A stretch of 12,690 bases of DNA, taken from the NCBI GenBank assembly GCA_002279285.1, contig NCBR01000055.1:5579-18268 (forward strand). Direction: 5' to 3'. Position numbers and translations under genes: made by a program. The stretch comes from Acidobacteria bacterium 37-71-11 (lineage in GTDB: Bacteria > Acidobacteriota > Thermoanaerobaculia > Thermoanaerobaculales > Thermoanaerobaculaceae). Shown here one piece after another: positions 1 to 7,467 of the stretch. Positions within the stretch are counted from its first letter, which is position 1, and each line of letters starts with the position of its first letter. The notes below the pieces were generated by a model. The model made no database searches, had not been told where the DNA came from, and worked only from the letters and a program-made list of their open reading frames with translations.

Positions 1-153
1 ACCGACCTCGAAGACGAGAACCGCCGCCTCCGGGACGGCGGCGAGGCGAGCCAGGAGCTTTCCGGGCGCGTCGCCGAGCTCGAGACCGAGCGCGCGGAGG
101 TCCGCGCCCGCCTGGAGAGGCTGCTCAAGTCCGTCTCCGACATCGAGCTGTAG
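1..153 (+). CDS. C-terminal end of a small coiled-coil protein (ZapB-like?), partial
   Basis: Frame 1 is open from the window edge to a TAG at 151-153, giving the last 50 residues of a protein. The visible part is almost entirely charged and helical (ENRRLR, RVAELETERAEVRARLERLLKSV) with Leu/Val spaced as heptads, so a coiled coil is likely. The ending, a run of R-x-R-L-E-R-L-L-x-x-x followed by a short acidic tail, resembles the small ZapB/DUF904-type cell-division coiled-coil proteins that often sit just upstream of a zapA gene. Here no zapA follows, and the next 427 bases are repeats. The coiled coil is seen in the sequence; the ZapB link is only a family impression, because any coiled-coil C-terminus could look like this. 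Confidence 0.6.
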   Translation, partial: TDLEDENRRLRDGGEASQELSGRVAELETERAEVRARLERLLKSVSDIEL

Positions 154-237
154 TCGCCGCCCGCGATCCCGAGTCTAGGCTCGAGCGCCGCGCGAGCGGT
201 TTCGTGCCCGTGGAGGACACCGGCCTGGTCGCGTTCA

Positions 238-360
238 GTCGTCGTTCCCGCGAACGCGGGCGAGAACATCCGTCGTTCCCGCGAACGCGGGAACCCAGGT
301 CATTGTCTCTAGCGCTTGCCACTGGCGTGTTCTGGATCCCCGCTTTCGCGGGGATGACGC
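238..360. repeat. Cluster of CGTCRTTCCCGCGAA-type palindromic repeats
   Basis: Two direct copies of CGTCGTTCCCGCGAACGCGG lie at 240-260 and 271-298. A third, inverted copy (GGATCCCCGCTTTCGCGGGGATGAC) lies at about 334-357. Each copy is itself a hairpin (CCCGCGAACGCGGG or CCCCGCTTTCGCGGGG). The arrangement is two outward units facing one inverted unit, like a REP/MITE cluster. The motif belongs to a widely scattered family of intergenic palindromes (CGTCATTCCCGCGAAAGCGGGAAT-like). Another pair is found at 9952-10010. No coding signal overlaps it. Confidence 0.8.
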
Positions 361-385
361 GCGCCGTTTGCCCCGTCGCCCTTCA

Positions 386-470
386 CAACGACCGCGCGCC
401 CGGCGGTCGCGCCCCACACCAAGAACCCAGTGGGGCGGGCGTCCTCGCCTGCCCTGCGAGTTCGAAGGAC
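386..470 (+). repeat. Dispersed GC-rich repeat, copy 1
   Basis: The segment starts with CAACGACCGCGCGCCCGGCG, passes GTCGCGCCCCACA, and ends with a GGCGGGCGTC...CGCCTGCCCTGCGAG hairpin plus TTCGAAGGAC. The same order of blocks recurs at 7468-7543 (copy 3), and the first block alone recurs at 3835-3862 (copy 2). All three copies lie in gaps between gene blocks and none in a gene. It is probably a non-autonomous intergenic element or a decayed one. Together with the upstream palindromes it fills most of the 154-580 gap, in which I see no convincing gene. Confidence 0.65.
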
Positions 471-580
471 GGGATGCAACGGAGTGCAGCAGCCGAGACG
501 CGGTAGAGTATGGCGATGACGGCAGCGCAGTTCGCCGAGACCCTGATCGCCCTTTGTGGCCTGGGTAACGGGAGCGCTCG

Positions 581-2264
581 ATGTGCGGGATAGCTGGGGT
601 TTGCCTGCCTGATGGCCGCGAGGTCGTCGGGTCCGGTCTCGCCGAGGCGCTGCTCGCGCTGCGCCACCGCGGCCCCGACGGGGAGGGGACGTTCACGGCG
701 CCGGGGATCGCGCTGGGGATGCGGCGCCTCGCGATCATCGACCTGGTGACCGGCGCGCAGCCGGTGTTCAACGAGGACCGGTCGGTGGTGGCGGTGCTCA
801 ACGGCGAGATCTACAACTACGTGGAGCTGCGCGAGTCGCTGCGGCAGCGCGGCCACGCGTTCGCGACGGCGAGCGACACCGAGGTGCTGGTCCACCTCTA
901 CGAGGACGAGGGCGAGGCGCTCTGCTCGCGCTTGCGCGGGATGTTCGCATTCGCCATCTGGGATGGGCGTGCCCGGACGCTGCTGCTGGCACGCGATCGC
1001 TTCGGCAAGAAGCCGCTCTACGTCGCGCCGCTGCCCGGCGGTCTCGCGTTTGCGTCGGAGCTGAAGGGGCTGCGGCCGCTGCTGCGCGGGGCCGGCGCCG
1101 CGCCGCGGGTGCGGGAGCAGGGGATCTACGACTACCTGTCGCTCGGAGCCGTCCCGCAGCCCGACACGGTGTACGAGGGCGTCAGCGCCGTCGGCCCTGG
1201 CCGTTGGCTGCGCTTCGACGGGGAGCGGATCCGGGAGCAGGCGTACTGGCGCCCCGAGCTGGAGCCGAAGACGGCCATCTCGTACGCGGACGCCCAGGAA
1301 GAGCTGCGGCGCACCGTCGGGGAGGCGGTCCGGCTCCGCCTCCGGAGCGATGTCCCCGTCGGGGTGTTCCTCTCGGGCGGGGTGGACTCCTCGGTCGTGG
1401 CGTACGAGGCGGCGCGCCACCTCGGCGGGGGGCTGCGGACGTTCACCGTCTCGGTCGCGGACGCGGAGATGGACGAAGCGCCGGTCGCGCGGCGCACAGC
1501 GGCGGCGCTCGGCGTCGAGAACGTCGTTCTTCCCCTGCACGTCGCCCCTCGCGACGAGGTGCTCGCGGTCGCGCGCCACTTCGACCAGCCGTTCGCGGAC
1601 CCGTCCGCGATCCGGACGGCGCCGGTCGGCGGCGGGTCTGCTGCGGCGCTTCGGCCGCGGGCTCGCGCTCGGGCCCGGCGCGCGCTACCTCGTCTGGACG
1701 AAGGACCTGCTGCTCGACGAGGACAAGAGGCGGGTGTGGCGCGGGCGGCCGCAACGGGCGACGGAGGCATGGGTCGCGGAGCGGCTCGACTGCAACCTCG
1801 CCGCCGTGGACGCGCAAATCGCGGGCGACATCGGCATCGAGCTGCTCTCGAGCCTGCTCGTGAAGATGGACATGGCGACGATGGCCGCCTCCCTGGAGGG
1901 CCGTTCGCCGTTCCTCGACCACGAGGTCGCGCAGTTCGCGCTGCGGCTGCCGGTCGCCTTCCGCGTGCGAGGCGCGCGGCTGAAGGCGGTGCTGCGCGAC
2001 GCCTACCGTGACCGGCTGCCGCGCGAGGTGATCGAGGGGAGGAAGCGCGGTTTCGAGGTGCCGCTCGCCGCCTGGCTCGACGGCGACCTGCGCGACCTCG
2101 TCGGCGACGCGCTGCTCGCGCCGGACGCGCGGATCGCCGCGTACGTGGAGCCGGCGTTCGTGCGGGCCGTGGTCGAAGGCGCGGCGATGCGGGAGCGCAA
2201 CCGCGCGGGCCTGGTCTACGCGCTGCTCATGCTCGAGCTCTGGCTGCGCGAGTCGCGGTCTTGA
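581..2264 (+). pseudogene. asnB: Class II asparagine synthetase-type amidotransferase, disrupted by internal deletion and frameshift
   Basis: The ATG at 581 follows GGAG at 571-574 and gives Met-Cys-Gly, the N-terminus of Ntn-type glutamine amidotransferases, with Cys2 as the mature nucleophile. RHRGPDG, LNGEIYNY and the SDTEVL loop complete the glutaminase domain. The synthetase domain shows the PP-loop SGGVDSS near residue 265. In this frame homology runs to FDQPFADPSAI (about nt 1612). It resumes one frame over at about nt 1640 (LLRRFGRGLA...), continues through LLVKMDMATMAASLEGRSPFLDHEV and stops at 2264. Between these points the conserved SGDGGDE-xFxGYxRY block of the family is missing, roughly 70 residues. 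The 1684-nt span codes about 561 residues, against roughly 630 usual for family members of this type. As read, the original frame ends at 2011 in unrelated sequence. It may be a true pseudogene or an assembly collapse. AsnB-type enzymes in such loci amidate sugar or peptide carboxylates. Confidence 0.85.
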
Positions 2265-2316
2265 GTGTGGGGCTCACGCGCCGCGCCGGGGGTCTCGTGC
2301 CCTTCTGCGTTTCAGC

Positions 2317-2448
2317 GTGCAGTCCCTTTCTGGTACCCTGTCGCTCGCCTCGACGGCCGGTACGACCGGCGGGGTGGCGTGGTTCGCTCATATCAGCGGC
2401 TTTCTCGCGGGCGTCGCGATGGCGGTGACGCCGCGGCAGCCGCGGAGG
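2317..2448 (+). pseudogene. C-terminal remnant of a rhomboid-family intramembrane serine protease
   Basis: In frame 1 the stretch from about 2320 to 2430 reads QSLSGTLSL, then GGVAWFAHISGFLAGVAM. GG-V-A-W/Y-x-A-H-x-x-G-F-x-A-G is the last catalytic transmembrane helix of rhomboid proteases, where the His (codon 2389-2391) is the base of the Ser-His dyad. The residues just before it resemble the short loop seen in the family. The Ser-bearing GxSG helix and all earlier helices are absent, because the asnB stop lies only about 50 bases upstream. No start codon with a ribosome site precedes it, and after the helix the frame runs into the aminotransferase start. I read it as a gene relic that occupies most of the 227-base gap. 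Confidence 0.6.
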
Positions 2449-2491
2449 CGCTCACGACCGTACACTACCTTCCTTCCTTGGAGAGTGACCG

Positions 2492-3613
2492 ATGACCGAC
2501 CCCAAACCCCCAGTTCCGCTCTTTGACCTCAAGCGACAGTGGCTCGAGGTGAACGACGACGTCCACGCCGCGGTCGAACGCGTGTTTGCGACGCAACAGT
2601 TCATCCTCGGCCCCGAGGTGGCGGCGCTCGAGAGCGAGTGCGCCGCGTACCTCGGCGTGAAGCGCGCGGTGGCCGTGTCCTCGGGCACCGACGCGTTGCT
2701 GGCGGCGTTGATGGCGCTCGGCGTGGGTGCGGGGGACGAGGTGATCACGTCGCCGTTCACGTTCTTCGCGACCGCCGGCGTGATCCACCGCCTCGGCGCG
2801 CGCCCGGTGTTCGCCGACATCGACCCGCGCGACTTCAACCTCGACCCCGGCAAGCTGGCCGCCGCGATCACGCCGCGCACCAAGGCGATCATCCCGGTGC
2901 ACCTGTACGGCCAAGCCGCGGACATGGACGCGATGAAGGCGGCGGCGCCAAACATCCCGTTGGTCGAGGACTGCGCTCAGGCGATCGGTACGTCGTACAA
3001 CGGCGTCAGGGTCGGCGGGATCGGCACGTTCGGCTGCTTCTCGTTCTTCCCGACCAAGAACCTGGGTGCGTTCGGCGACGCCGGCCTGGTGACGACCAAC
3101 GACGAGGCGGCGGGCGAGAAGCTCCTCGACATGCGGATGCACGGGATGCGGCCGAAGTACGTGCACCACTTCGTCGGCGGGAACTTCCGCATGGACGCGC
3201 TGCAGGCCGCGATCCTGCGCGCCAAGCTGCCCCGTCTCCCCGGCTGGATCGCGAAGCGGCAAGCTGGCGCCGCGCACTACCGCGAGCTGTTCCGCACGGC
3301 AGGGCTCAACGGGACCGTGCATGTGCCGGAGGAGTTGCCCGGACGCGGCCACACCTACCACCAGTACGTGGTGCGGGCGCCCAGGCGCGACCAGCTCCGC
3401 GAGCACATGGCGAAGCAGGGCGTCGGGGCGGAGGTCTACTACCCGATCTCGCTGCACGAGCAGAGGTGCTTTGTGGATCTCGGCTATCGCACGGGCGACT
3501 TTCCCCAATCCGAGCGCGCCGAAGCCGAGGTGCTGGCGCTGCCGATCTTCCCCGAACTGCGCTCGGACGAGCGCGAGCGGGTCGTCGCCACGATCGCGGA
3601 GTTCTACCGGTAG
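2492..3613 (+). CDS. DegT/DnrJ/EryC1/StrS-family PLP-dependent sugar aminotransferase
   Basis: This 373-residue protein has the usual length of the family, which transfers an amino group (normally from glutamate) to a keto group on a nucleotide-linked sugar. The N-terminus VPLFDLKRQW and the FILGPEVAALE motif are typical. SSGTDALL (about 63-70) is the phosphate-binding loop. VEDCAQAIG places Asp160 under the PLP ring nitrogen and Gln163 beside it. FSFFPTKNLGAFGDAG gives Lys189 as the Schiff-base lysine. The C-terminal HTYHQYVVRAP and YYPISLHEQ blocks are also conserved. The start follows GGAGAG at about 2480-2485. It lies between the broken amidotransferase and the lipid-sugar operon, so it probably makes an amino sugar for the polymer, for example a UDP-linked 3- or 4-amino sugar. 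The exact substrate cannot be read from the sequence. Confidence 0.93.
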   Translation: MTDPKPPVPLFDLKRQWLEVNDDVHAAVERVFATQQFILGPEVAALESECAAYLGVKRAVAVSSGTDALLAALMALGVGAGDEVITSPFTFFATAGVIHRLGARPVFADIDPRDFNLDPGKLAAAITPRTKAIIPVHLYGQAADMDAMKAAAPNIPLVEDCAQAIGTSYNGVRVGGIGTFGCFSFFPTKNLGAFGDAGLVTTNDEAAGEKLLDMRMHGMRPKYVHHFVGGNFRMDALQAAILRAKLPRLPGWIAKRQAGAAHYRELFRTAGLNGTVHVPEELPGRGHTYHQYVVRAPRRDQLREHMAKQGVGAEVYYPISLHEQRCFVDLGYRTGDFPQSERAEAEVLALPIFPELRSDERERVVATIAEFYR

Positions 3614-3680
3614 GTCGCGGTTCCGGCGGGTCGCGCCGCACATGATCCCCTTCGCAGCGCAAGGCTTCCGAGCGGTGTCG

Positions 3681-3821
3681 GTCATTGCGAGGAGGACGAG
3701 CGGAGCGAGGACGACGAAGCAATCTCGTGCCGACCGCACGGACTGGCCGAGGCTGTCGACCTCGAGATTGCCACGGTTCCCTCGCCCCGCCCTGGGCGGG
3801 GCTTGGGAACCTCGCAATGAC
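3681..3821. repeat. 141-bp nested palindromic element with GTCATTGCGAGG ends
   Basis: The ends are a perfect 12-bp inverted repeat: GTCATTGCGAGG at 3681-3692 and CCTCGCAATGAC at 3810-3821. Inside are a second inverted pair, GCAATCTCG (3719-3727) and CGAGATTGC (3763-3771), and a strong right-hand hairpin. In that hairpin GGTTCCC/GGGAACC (3775-3781 and 3805-3811) flank a 9-1-9 palindrome, GCCCCGCCC-T-GGGCGGGGC (3784-3802). The left part is purine-rich (GAGGAGGACGAGCGGAGCGAGG). It has no coding capacity and resembles the scattered GTCATTGCGAGC...GAAGCAATCTC intergenic repeats known from several phyla. It separates the aminotransferase gene from the sugar-transferase operon and could fold as RNA. 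Confidence 0.8.
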
Positions 3822-3834
3822 CGCCCCCCGCCGG

Positions 3835-3862
3835 CAACGACCGCGCGCCCGGCGCCCCACAT
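3835..3862 (+). repeat. Dispersed GC-rich repeat, copy 2 (first block only)
   Basis: CAACGACCGCGCGCCCGGC followed by GCCCCACAT matches the first block of the repeat at 386-418, with six bases (GGTCGC) missing from the middle. It sits immediately beside the 141-bp palindromic element. Confidence 0.55.
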
Positions 3863-3952
3863 TCGACCCGCGCGCGCGCTCGGCGGTTGCGTCCCGCGTC
3901 GGGTCTCGGTTGTTGACACGTCCGGTGAACCCGCGCACCATCGCGAGCAAGG

Positions 3953-5302
3953 ATGAGTCTGTTCCTTCCCCGCACGCCGCGCCTGCGCCTAGCGCTCGCC
4001 CTGGCCGATGGCGGCTGGCTGGCCGTTGCCGGCTGGCTTGCCCATCTGGTCAGGTTCCCGGCTGGCGTCGAGCGAGCCGCAAAGCTGAACGAGCTGTTGA
4101 GCCATCCCGGGCTGCTGGCGACCGGCTTCGTGGCGATGTGGGCCACGGCCGTGGCCGCGGAGCTGTACGAGCCGGTCATGCTGCGGCGGCGGCGCGAAGT
4201 TGCGGCGAGGGTGGCGATCGTCGCCGTCATGTGGGGTGCCGCACTCGCGGTGGCGACGTACCTGGTCCCGGGCTGGAGGTTCGGCCGTGGGCTGCTGCTG
4301 ATCACGACTACGGCGTGGGCGGTAGGGGCGGTGGCGGCGCGCGGTGCGGTGGCGCTTTGGCTGCGCCGGCGGCCGCGCCCTCGCGCGCTCGTGGTCGGGG
4401 AGGCGGGCGCGGTCGAGGATATCTGCCGCAAGTTGCACGAGCACCCGGCGGCGCCGTGGGAGCCGGTGGACGGCGCCGGACTGACGGCGGCGCAGGTGGC
4501 CGAGGAGGCGAGGCGGCGCGGAGCGGAGCTGGTCGTGCTCGCTGGAATCGTGTCGGGGGCCGACGGGCTGGTGGCCGACCTCACGGCGCTGCAGTTCTCC
4601 GGAGTGCCGGTGGTGGTGGCCTCGGAGCTATGGGCGTGGCTGGACGGGCGGCTGCCGGTGGACGAGCTTTCACCGGCGGCGTTCCTGCACCAGCCTGGGT
4701 TCTCGGTGATGCACTGGGAGCTGTTCAACCGGGTCACCCGCGTGGTGGACGTGGTGGTCGGGGTCGCGCTCCTGGTCGTCGGCCTGCCTGTCTTGCTGCT
4801 GGCGATGGTGGCCGTGCTGGCGTTGAACGGAAGGCCAGTGTTCTTCCTGCAGACGCGCGTGGGCCAGTTCGGCCGCCGCTTCCGGGTGATCAAGCTGCGC
4901 ACGATGCGGCCGGACGCCGAGGAGAACGGGCCGGCGTTCGCGGTGGCCGACGACCCCCGGGCGACCCGTCTGGGACGCATCCTGCGGCGCCTCCGGTTCG
5001 ACGAGCTGCCGCAGCTCGTCAATGTGATCCGCGGCGACATGTCGCTGGTCGGGCCGCGTCCCGAACGGCCGGAGTTTGTCGCCGAGCTGGCCCGGACCAT
5101 TCCCTACTACACGTTCAGGCTCGCGGTCCCGCCCGGGCTGACCGGTTGGGCGCAGGTCAACATGCCGTCCGCGGTGAGCGGCGACGAGCACCGGCGCAAG
5201 CTCGAGTACGATCTCTACTTCATCCGCGAGCGGTCGTTCGGGATCTACCTGCTGACCCTGCTCCGCACCGCGAGCGTCGCGCTGGTCGGGGCGCGGCGGT
5301 GA
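3953..5302 (+). CDS. Polyprenyl-phosphate sugar-1-phosphate transferase (bacterial sugar transferase family)
   Basis: This 449-residue membrane protein starts the lipid-linked sugar unit by moving a sugar phosphate from a nucleotide sugar to undecaprenyl phosphate on the cytoplasmic face. Four hydrophobic N-terminal segments (about residues 12-33, 50-68, 83-102 and 108-130) precede a soluble region with a degenerate nucleotide-fold strand (RALVVGEAG). A further membrane segment (about 265-290) leads into the catalytic domain. That domain shows FFLQTRVGQFGRRFRVIKLRTM (Lys314), RFDELPQ with the Asp350-Glu351 pair expected for catalysis, DMSLVGPRPERPEF (Gly367 on) and PGLTGWAQVN. The start ATG has only a weak GCAAGG in front; the position is chosen because MSLFLPRTPR then the first helix matches family N-termini. 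The stop overlaps the next gene's GTG. The domain architecture is like WbaP/WcaJ and EPS-cluster enzymes; the sugar is unknown. Confidence 0.93.
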   Translation: MSLFLPRTPRLRLALALADGGWLAVAGWLAHLVRFPAGVERAAKLNELLSHPGLLATGFVAMWATAVAAELYEPVMLRRRREVAARVAIVAVMWGAALAVATYLVPGWRFGRGLLLITTTAWAVGAVAARGAVALWLRRRPRPRALVVGEAGAVEDICRKLHEHPAAPWEPVDGAGLTAAQVAEEARRRGAELVVLAGIVSGADGLVADLTALQFSGVPVVVASELWAWLDGRLPVDELSPAAFLHQPGFSVMHWELFNRVTRVVDVVVGVALLVVGLPVLLLAMVAVLALNGRPVFFLQTRVGQFGRRFRVIKLRTMRPDAEENGPAFAVADDPRATRLGRILRRLRFDELPQLVNVIRGDMSLVGPRPERPEFVAELARTIPYYTFRLAVPPGLTGWAQVNMPSAVSGDEHRRKLEYDLYFIRERSFGIYLLTLLRTASVALVGARR

Positions 5303-6567
5303 CGCGGACCGCCGGCAAGCTGGCGCGCAACGTGGCGTGGCTGGGCGCCGGGGAGGTGGTGCTCAAGGCCGCGCTGTTCGCCGCCGGGGTGCTGGTGGCG
5401 CGCGGACTCGGGCCGGCGGCGATGGGCGCGTTCACCGTCGCCTACGGCGCCGCGATGGTGCTGATGCTCGTGCTCACCGCCGGGCAAGCGGAGGTGCTGA
5501 TCCGGGAAACGGCCCGCCGGCCGGACGCGGTCCGCGGCCTCGGCCGCCTCTCGCGCGCGTGGCAGCGGCGAGTGGCGCTCGCGGCCGTGCCGGCGGCGAT
5601 CGCCGGCGCGGCGTTCGTGCCCGACCCTGTCCTGCGCTGGACGTTGCTTGGGTTCGTCCCGTACGCCTGGCTGCGCAGCGGCCTCGTCAGCGTTGGCGCC
5701 TCGTTCAAGGGGCTCGACCGGATGGAGGTGGAGGTCGGCGGGCGCTCCGTGGAGCTCGGCGTCGCGCTGCTCCTCCTCGGGGCGCTGGCAGCGCTCGCGG
5801 CGCCGGTGTGGACGACGGGGCTGGCGTTCGCGGCCGGGGCCGCGGGCGGCCTCGCGGTGATGCTCCGCCAGCAGCGCACGCTGCCGGATGGCGCCGCGCC
5901 CCCGGTCGCGCTCGGCTTCCTCGCCCGCGAAGGGGCGGTGTTCCTCGTACTCAACCTCGGCATGCAGGGGGCGCTGCGCCTGGACACGTTCCTCCTGGCG
6001 GGGTTCGGGGTCGCCAGGGAGGAAATCGGACGGTACGGCGTGGCCGCGGCGCCGGTGTGGGGGTTGCTGGGGGTCGCGCAACTCTTCGCGGTGGCGACCT
6101 ACCCCACGGTCGCCAGGGCCGCGGCCGCCGGCCGGCTGCGCCTCCGGCACATCGCCGCCATCGTCGCGGGCGGCGGCGCGGCCGGCGCGTTGGTGGCCGG
6201 GGCGCTCACGGCCGTCAAGGTCCCCCTTGTCCGTCTGGTCTTCGGCCCGGCGTACCTCGCCTCGGTGCCGTTGGTGGGGGTGCTGGCCTGGGTGCTGCCG
6301 GCGGCGTACGTCATGATGGGACTCGGCGTGGTGGTCGCGGCGTGCGGGCGGCAGCGCTGGTCGCTGGCGAGCCAGGCGGTCCTGCTGGCGGGGAGCGCGG
6401 CCGCGAACGTGGCCGTCATCCCCCGCTGGGGGACGATGGGGTGCGCCGTGGTCGCGGTGACGGTGTGGACGCTCGGCCTCGCGGCCGGCGTCACCGTGGC
6501 GGCGCTCGCCGTGCGCCGCCCGCGGCGGATCGAGGCGACGGCCCCGGCCGGCGCGGAGCTCGAATGA
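5299..6567 (+). CDS. Wzx-type polysaccharide flippase (MVF/PST family membrane protein)
   Basis: The GTG at 5299 overlaps the TGA of the phosphotransferase (GTGA). It opens a 422-residue, strongly hydrophobic protein that begins TRTAGKLARNVAWLGAGEVVLKAALFAAGVLVARGLGPAAMGAF. This N-terminus is typical of Wzx/PST flippases: a basic head, a first helix ending near a GEV motif, then ARxLGPxxxGxF. About 12 alternating hydrophobic segments follow, as in the family. It would move the undecaprenyl-linked repeat unit to the outer face of the membrane. A longer reading from 3685 in this frame is a shadow of the preceding gene. No clear ribosome site precedes the GTG, so expression probably depends on translational coupling. 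The assignment rests on the N-terminus, the hydrophobic pattern and the neighbours; loop sequences in these proteins are poorly conserved. Confidence 0.88.
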   Translation: MTRTAGKLARNVAWLGAGEVVLKAALFAAGVLVARGLGPAAMGAFTVAYGAAMVLMLVLTAGQAEVLIRETARRPDAVRGLGRLSRAWQRRVALAAVPAAIAGAAFVPDPVLRWTLLGFVPYAWLRSGLVSVGASFKGLDRMEVEVGGRSVELGVALLLLGALAALAAPVWTTGLAFAAGAAGGLAVMLRQQRTLPDGAAPPVALGFLAREGAVFLVLNLGMQGALRLDTFLLAGFGVAREEIGRYGVAAAPVWGLLGVAQLFAVATYPTVARAAAAGRLRLRHIAAIVAGGGAAGALVAGALTAVKVPLVRLVFGPAYLASVPLVGVLAWVLPAAYVMMGLGVVVAACGRQRWSLASQAVLLAGSAAANVAVIPRWGTMGCAVVAVTVWTLGLAAGVTVAALAVRRPRRIEATAPAGAELE

Positions 6568-7466
6568 GCGGGCCGGGCGCCGCGCAGGTGCGGGTCGGCG
6601 TCGTGATCGTGCACTTCGGCGAAAAAGGGCCGACCCAGGCGTGCCTGGCCGCGTTGCAGCGGGATCGCTCGCGCACCGCCCGGCGGGTGGTGGTCGTGGA
6701 CAACGGCGGTACGCTCGGCTCCGGGGCGTGGCGCGGCGCCGAGGTTGTGGTGCTCAGGAGCAACCCGGGTTTCGGCGCCGGTGCCAACGCCGGCGTCGCC
6801 GCGTTCGCAGGCGAGGCACTCGACGCGATCATCGTGCTCAACAACGACATCGAGGTGACCGACGGCTACATCGACGCCGCGGTCGAAGCGCTGCGCCGTC
6901 CCGGAACCGGGCTGGCAGCCGGCCCGCTCTACCTCGACCGGCCCGGCGGGACGCTCTGGTACGCGGGCGGCGGCGTGAACTGGTTGACCGGAACGGTGCG
7001 CCAAGCGACTTCCGCTACGGCGACCAGGGAGGAGCGGACAGTCGGCTTCGCGCCCGGTGCGGCGTTCGCGGTCGGCGCCGAGGCGTGGCGGCAGGTCGGC
7101 GGCTTCGACCCGAGCTACTTCCTCTACAACGAGGACGTGGACCTCTGCTTGCGCCTGCGGCGCCACGGCTGGCGGCTGCTCTTTTCCCCGGACATGGTGG
7201 CGGTGCACCGGCTCGGCGCGGTGACCGGCTCGGCGTCGCGCTCCCCGTTCTACCTCGAACACATGGCGGCGACGCGCTTGCGCCCGTTTCGGCCGCTCGC
7301 GTACCGGCTGTACCTGGCGGCGCTGCACTCCGGGTACGCGCTCCTGCGGGCGGCCTGGTACCGTGCGGCCGTGCGCGGCGAGGGCGGCCGCACGGCGGCG
7401 GCCGCGATCCTGCGCGGCCACGGCAGGGCGCTCGGGCAGCTCATGACCCCTCCTCGGGCCGATTGA
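6564..7466 (+). CDS. GT2-family glycosyltransferase (rhamnosyltransferase-like)
   Basis: The ATG at 6564 overlaps the flippase stop (ATGA) and has GGAG at 6555-6558. The 300-residue product has the GT-A fold motifs of WbbL-like family 2 enzymes: VGVVIVHFGE at the first strand, VVVVDNGG, NPGFGAGANAG, IIVLNNDIEV (the metal and nucleotide site) and GFDPSYFLYNEDVDLCLRLRRHGW with the acidic acceptor-side motif. It would add a sugar from a nucleotide donor to the growing lipid-linked unit at the cytoplasmic face. The length matches the family and there is no transmembrane anchor of the usual type, only a mildly hydrophobic C-terminal segment (YRLYLAALHSGYALLRAAW). It is the last of three overlapping genes; repeats begin right after the stop. 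The donor sugar cannot be told from the sequence. Confidence 0.92.
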   Translation: MSGPGAAQVRVGVVIVHFGEKGPTQACLAALQRDRSRTARRVVVVDNGGTLGSGAWRGAEVVVLRSNPGFGAGANAGVAAFAGEALDAIIVLNNDIEVTDGYIDAAVEALRRPGTGLAAGPLYLDRPGGTLWYAGGGVNWLTGTVRQATSATATREERTVGFAPGAAFAVGAEAWRQVGGFDPSYFLYNEDVDLCLRLRRHGWRLLFSPDMVAVHRLGAVTGSASRSPFYLEHMAATRLRPFRPLAYRLYLAALHSGYALLRAAWYRAAVRGEGGRTAAAAILRGHGRALGQLMTPPRAD

Positions 7467-7467
7467 A

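Noticed and set aside
240..298. Two near-identical units considered as a CRISPR array
   Set aside because: Only two direct units with a spacer of about ten bases and a third inverted unit. The units are palindromic REP-like sequences, and no cas gene is nearby.
510..593. Small + strand frame MAMTAAQFAETLIALCGLGN... overlapping the asnB start
   Set aside because: 27 codons, no ribosome site, and no recognisable family. A leader peptide or a gene scrap is possible, but nothing supports it.
383..1579. 398-residue open frame on the - strand across the asnB gene
   Set aside because: Low-complexity Arg/Pro/Ala/Asp translation, the mirror of GC-rich codons of the real gene on the + strand. The same applies to the long - strand frames over 2465-3919, 5245-6150, 6099-7550 and 7709-10006.
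3913..3941. TTGACA upstream of the sugar phosphotransferase gene
   Set aside because: The -35 is perfect, but at 17 bases the -10 is CACCAT (three of six), and the start site would fall only a few bases before the ATG. Too weak to annotate as a promoter.
5337..6563. Upstream part of the frame that contains the GT2 gene
   Set aside because: The frame is open well before 6564, but the translation is low-complexity Gly/Arg and lies over the flippase gene. Homology and the ribosome site both place the start at 6564.
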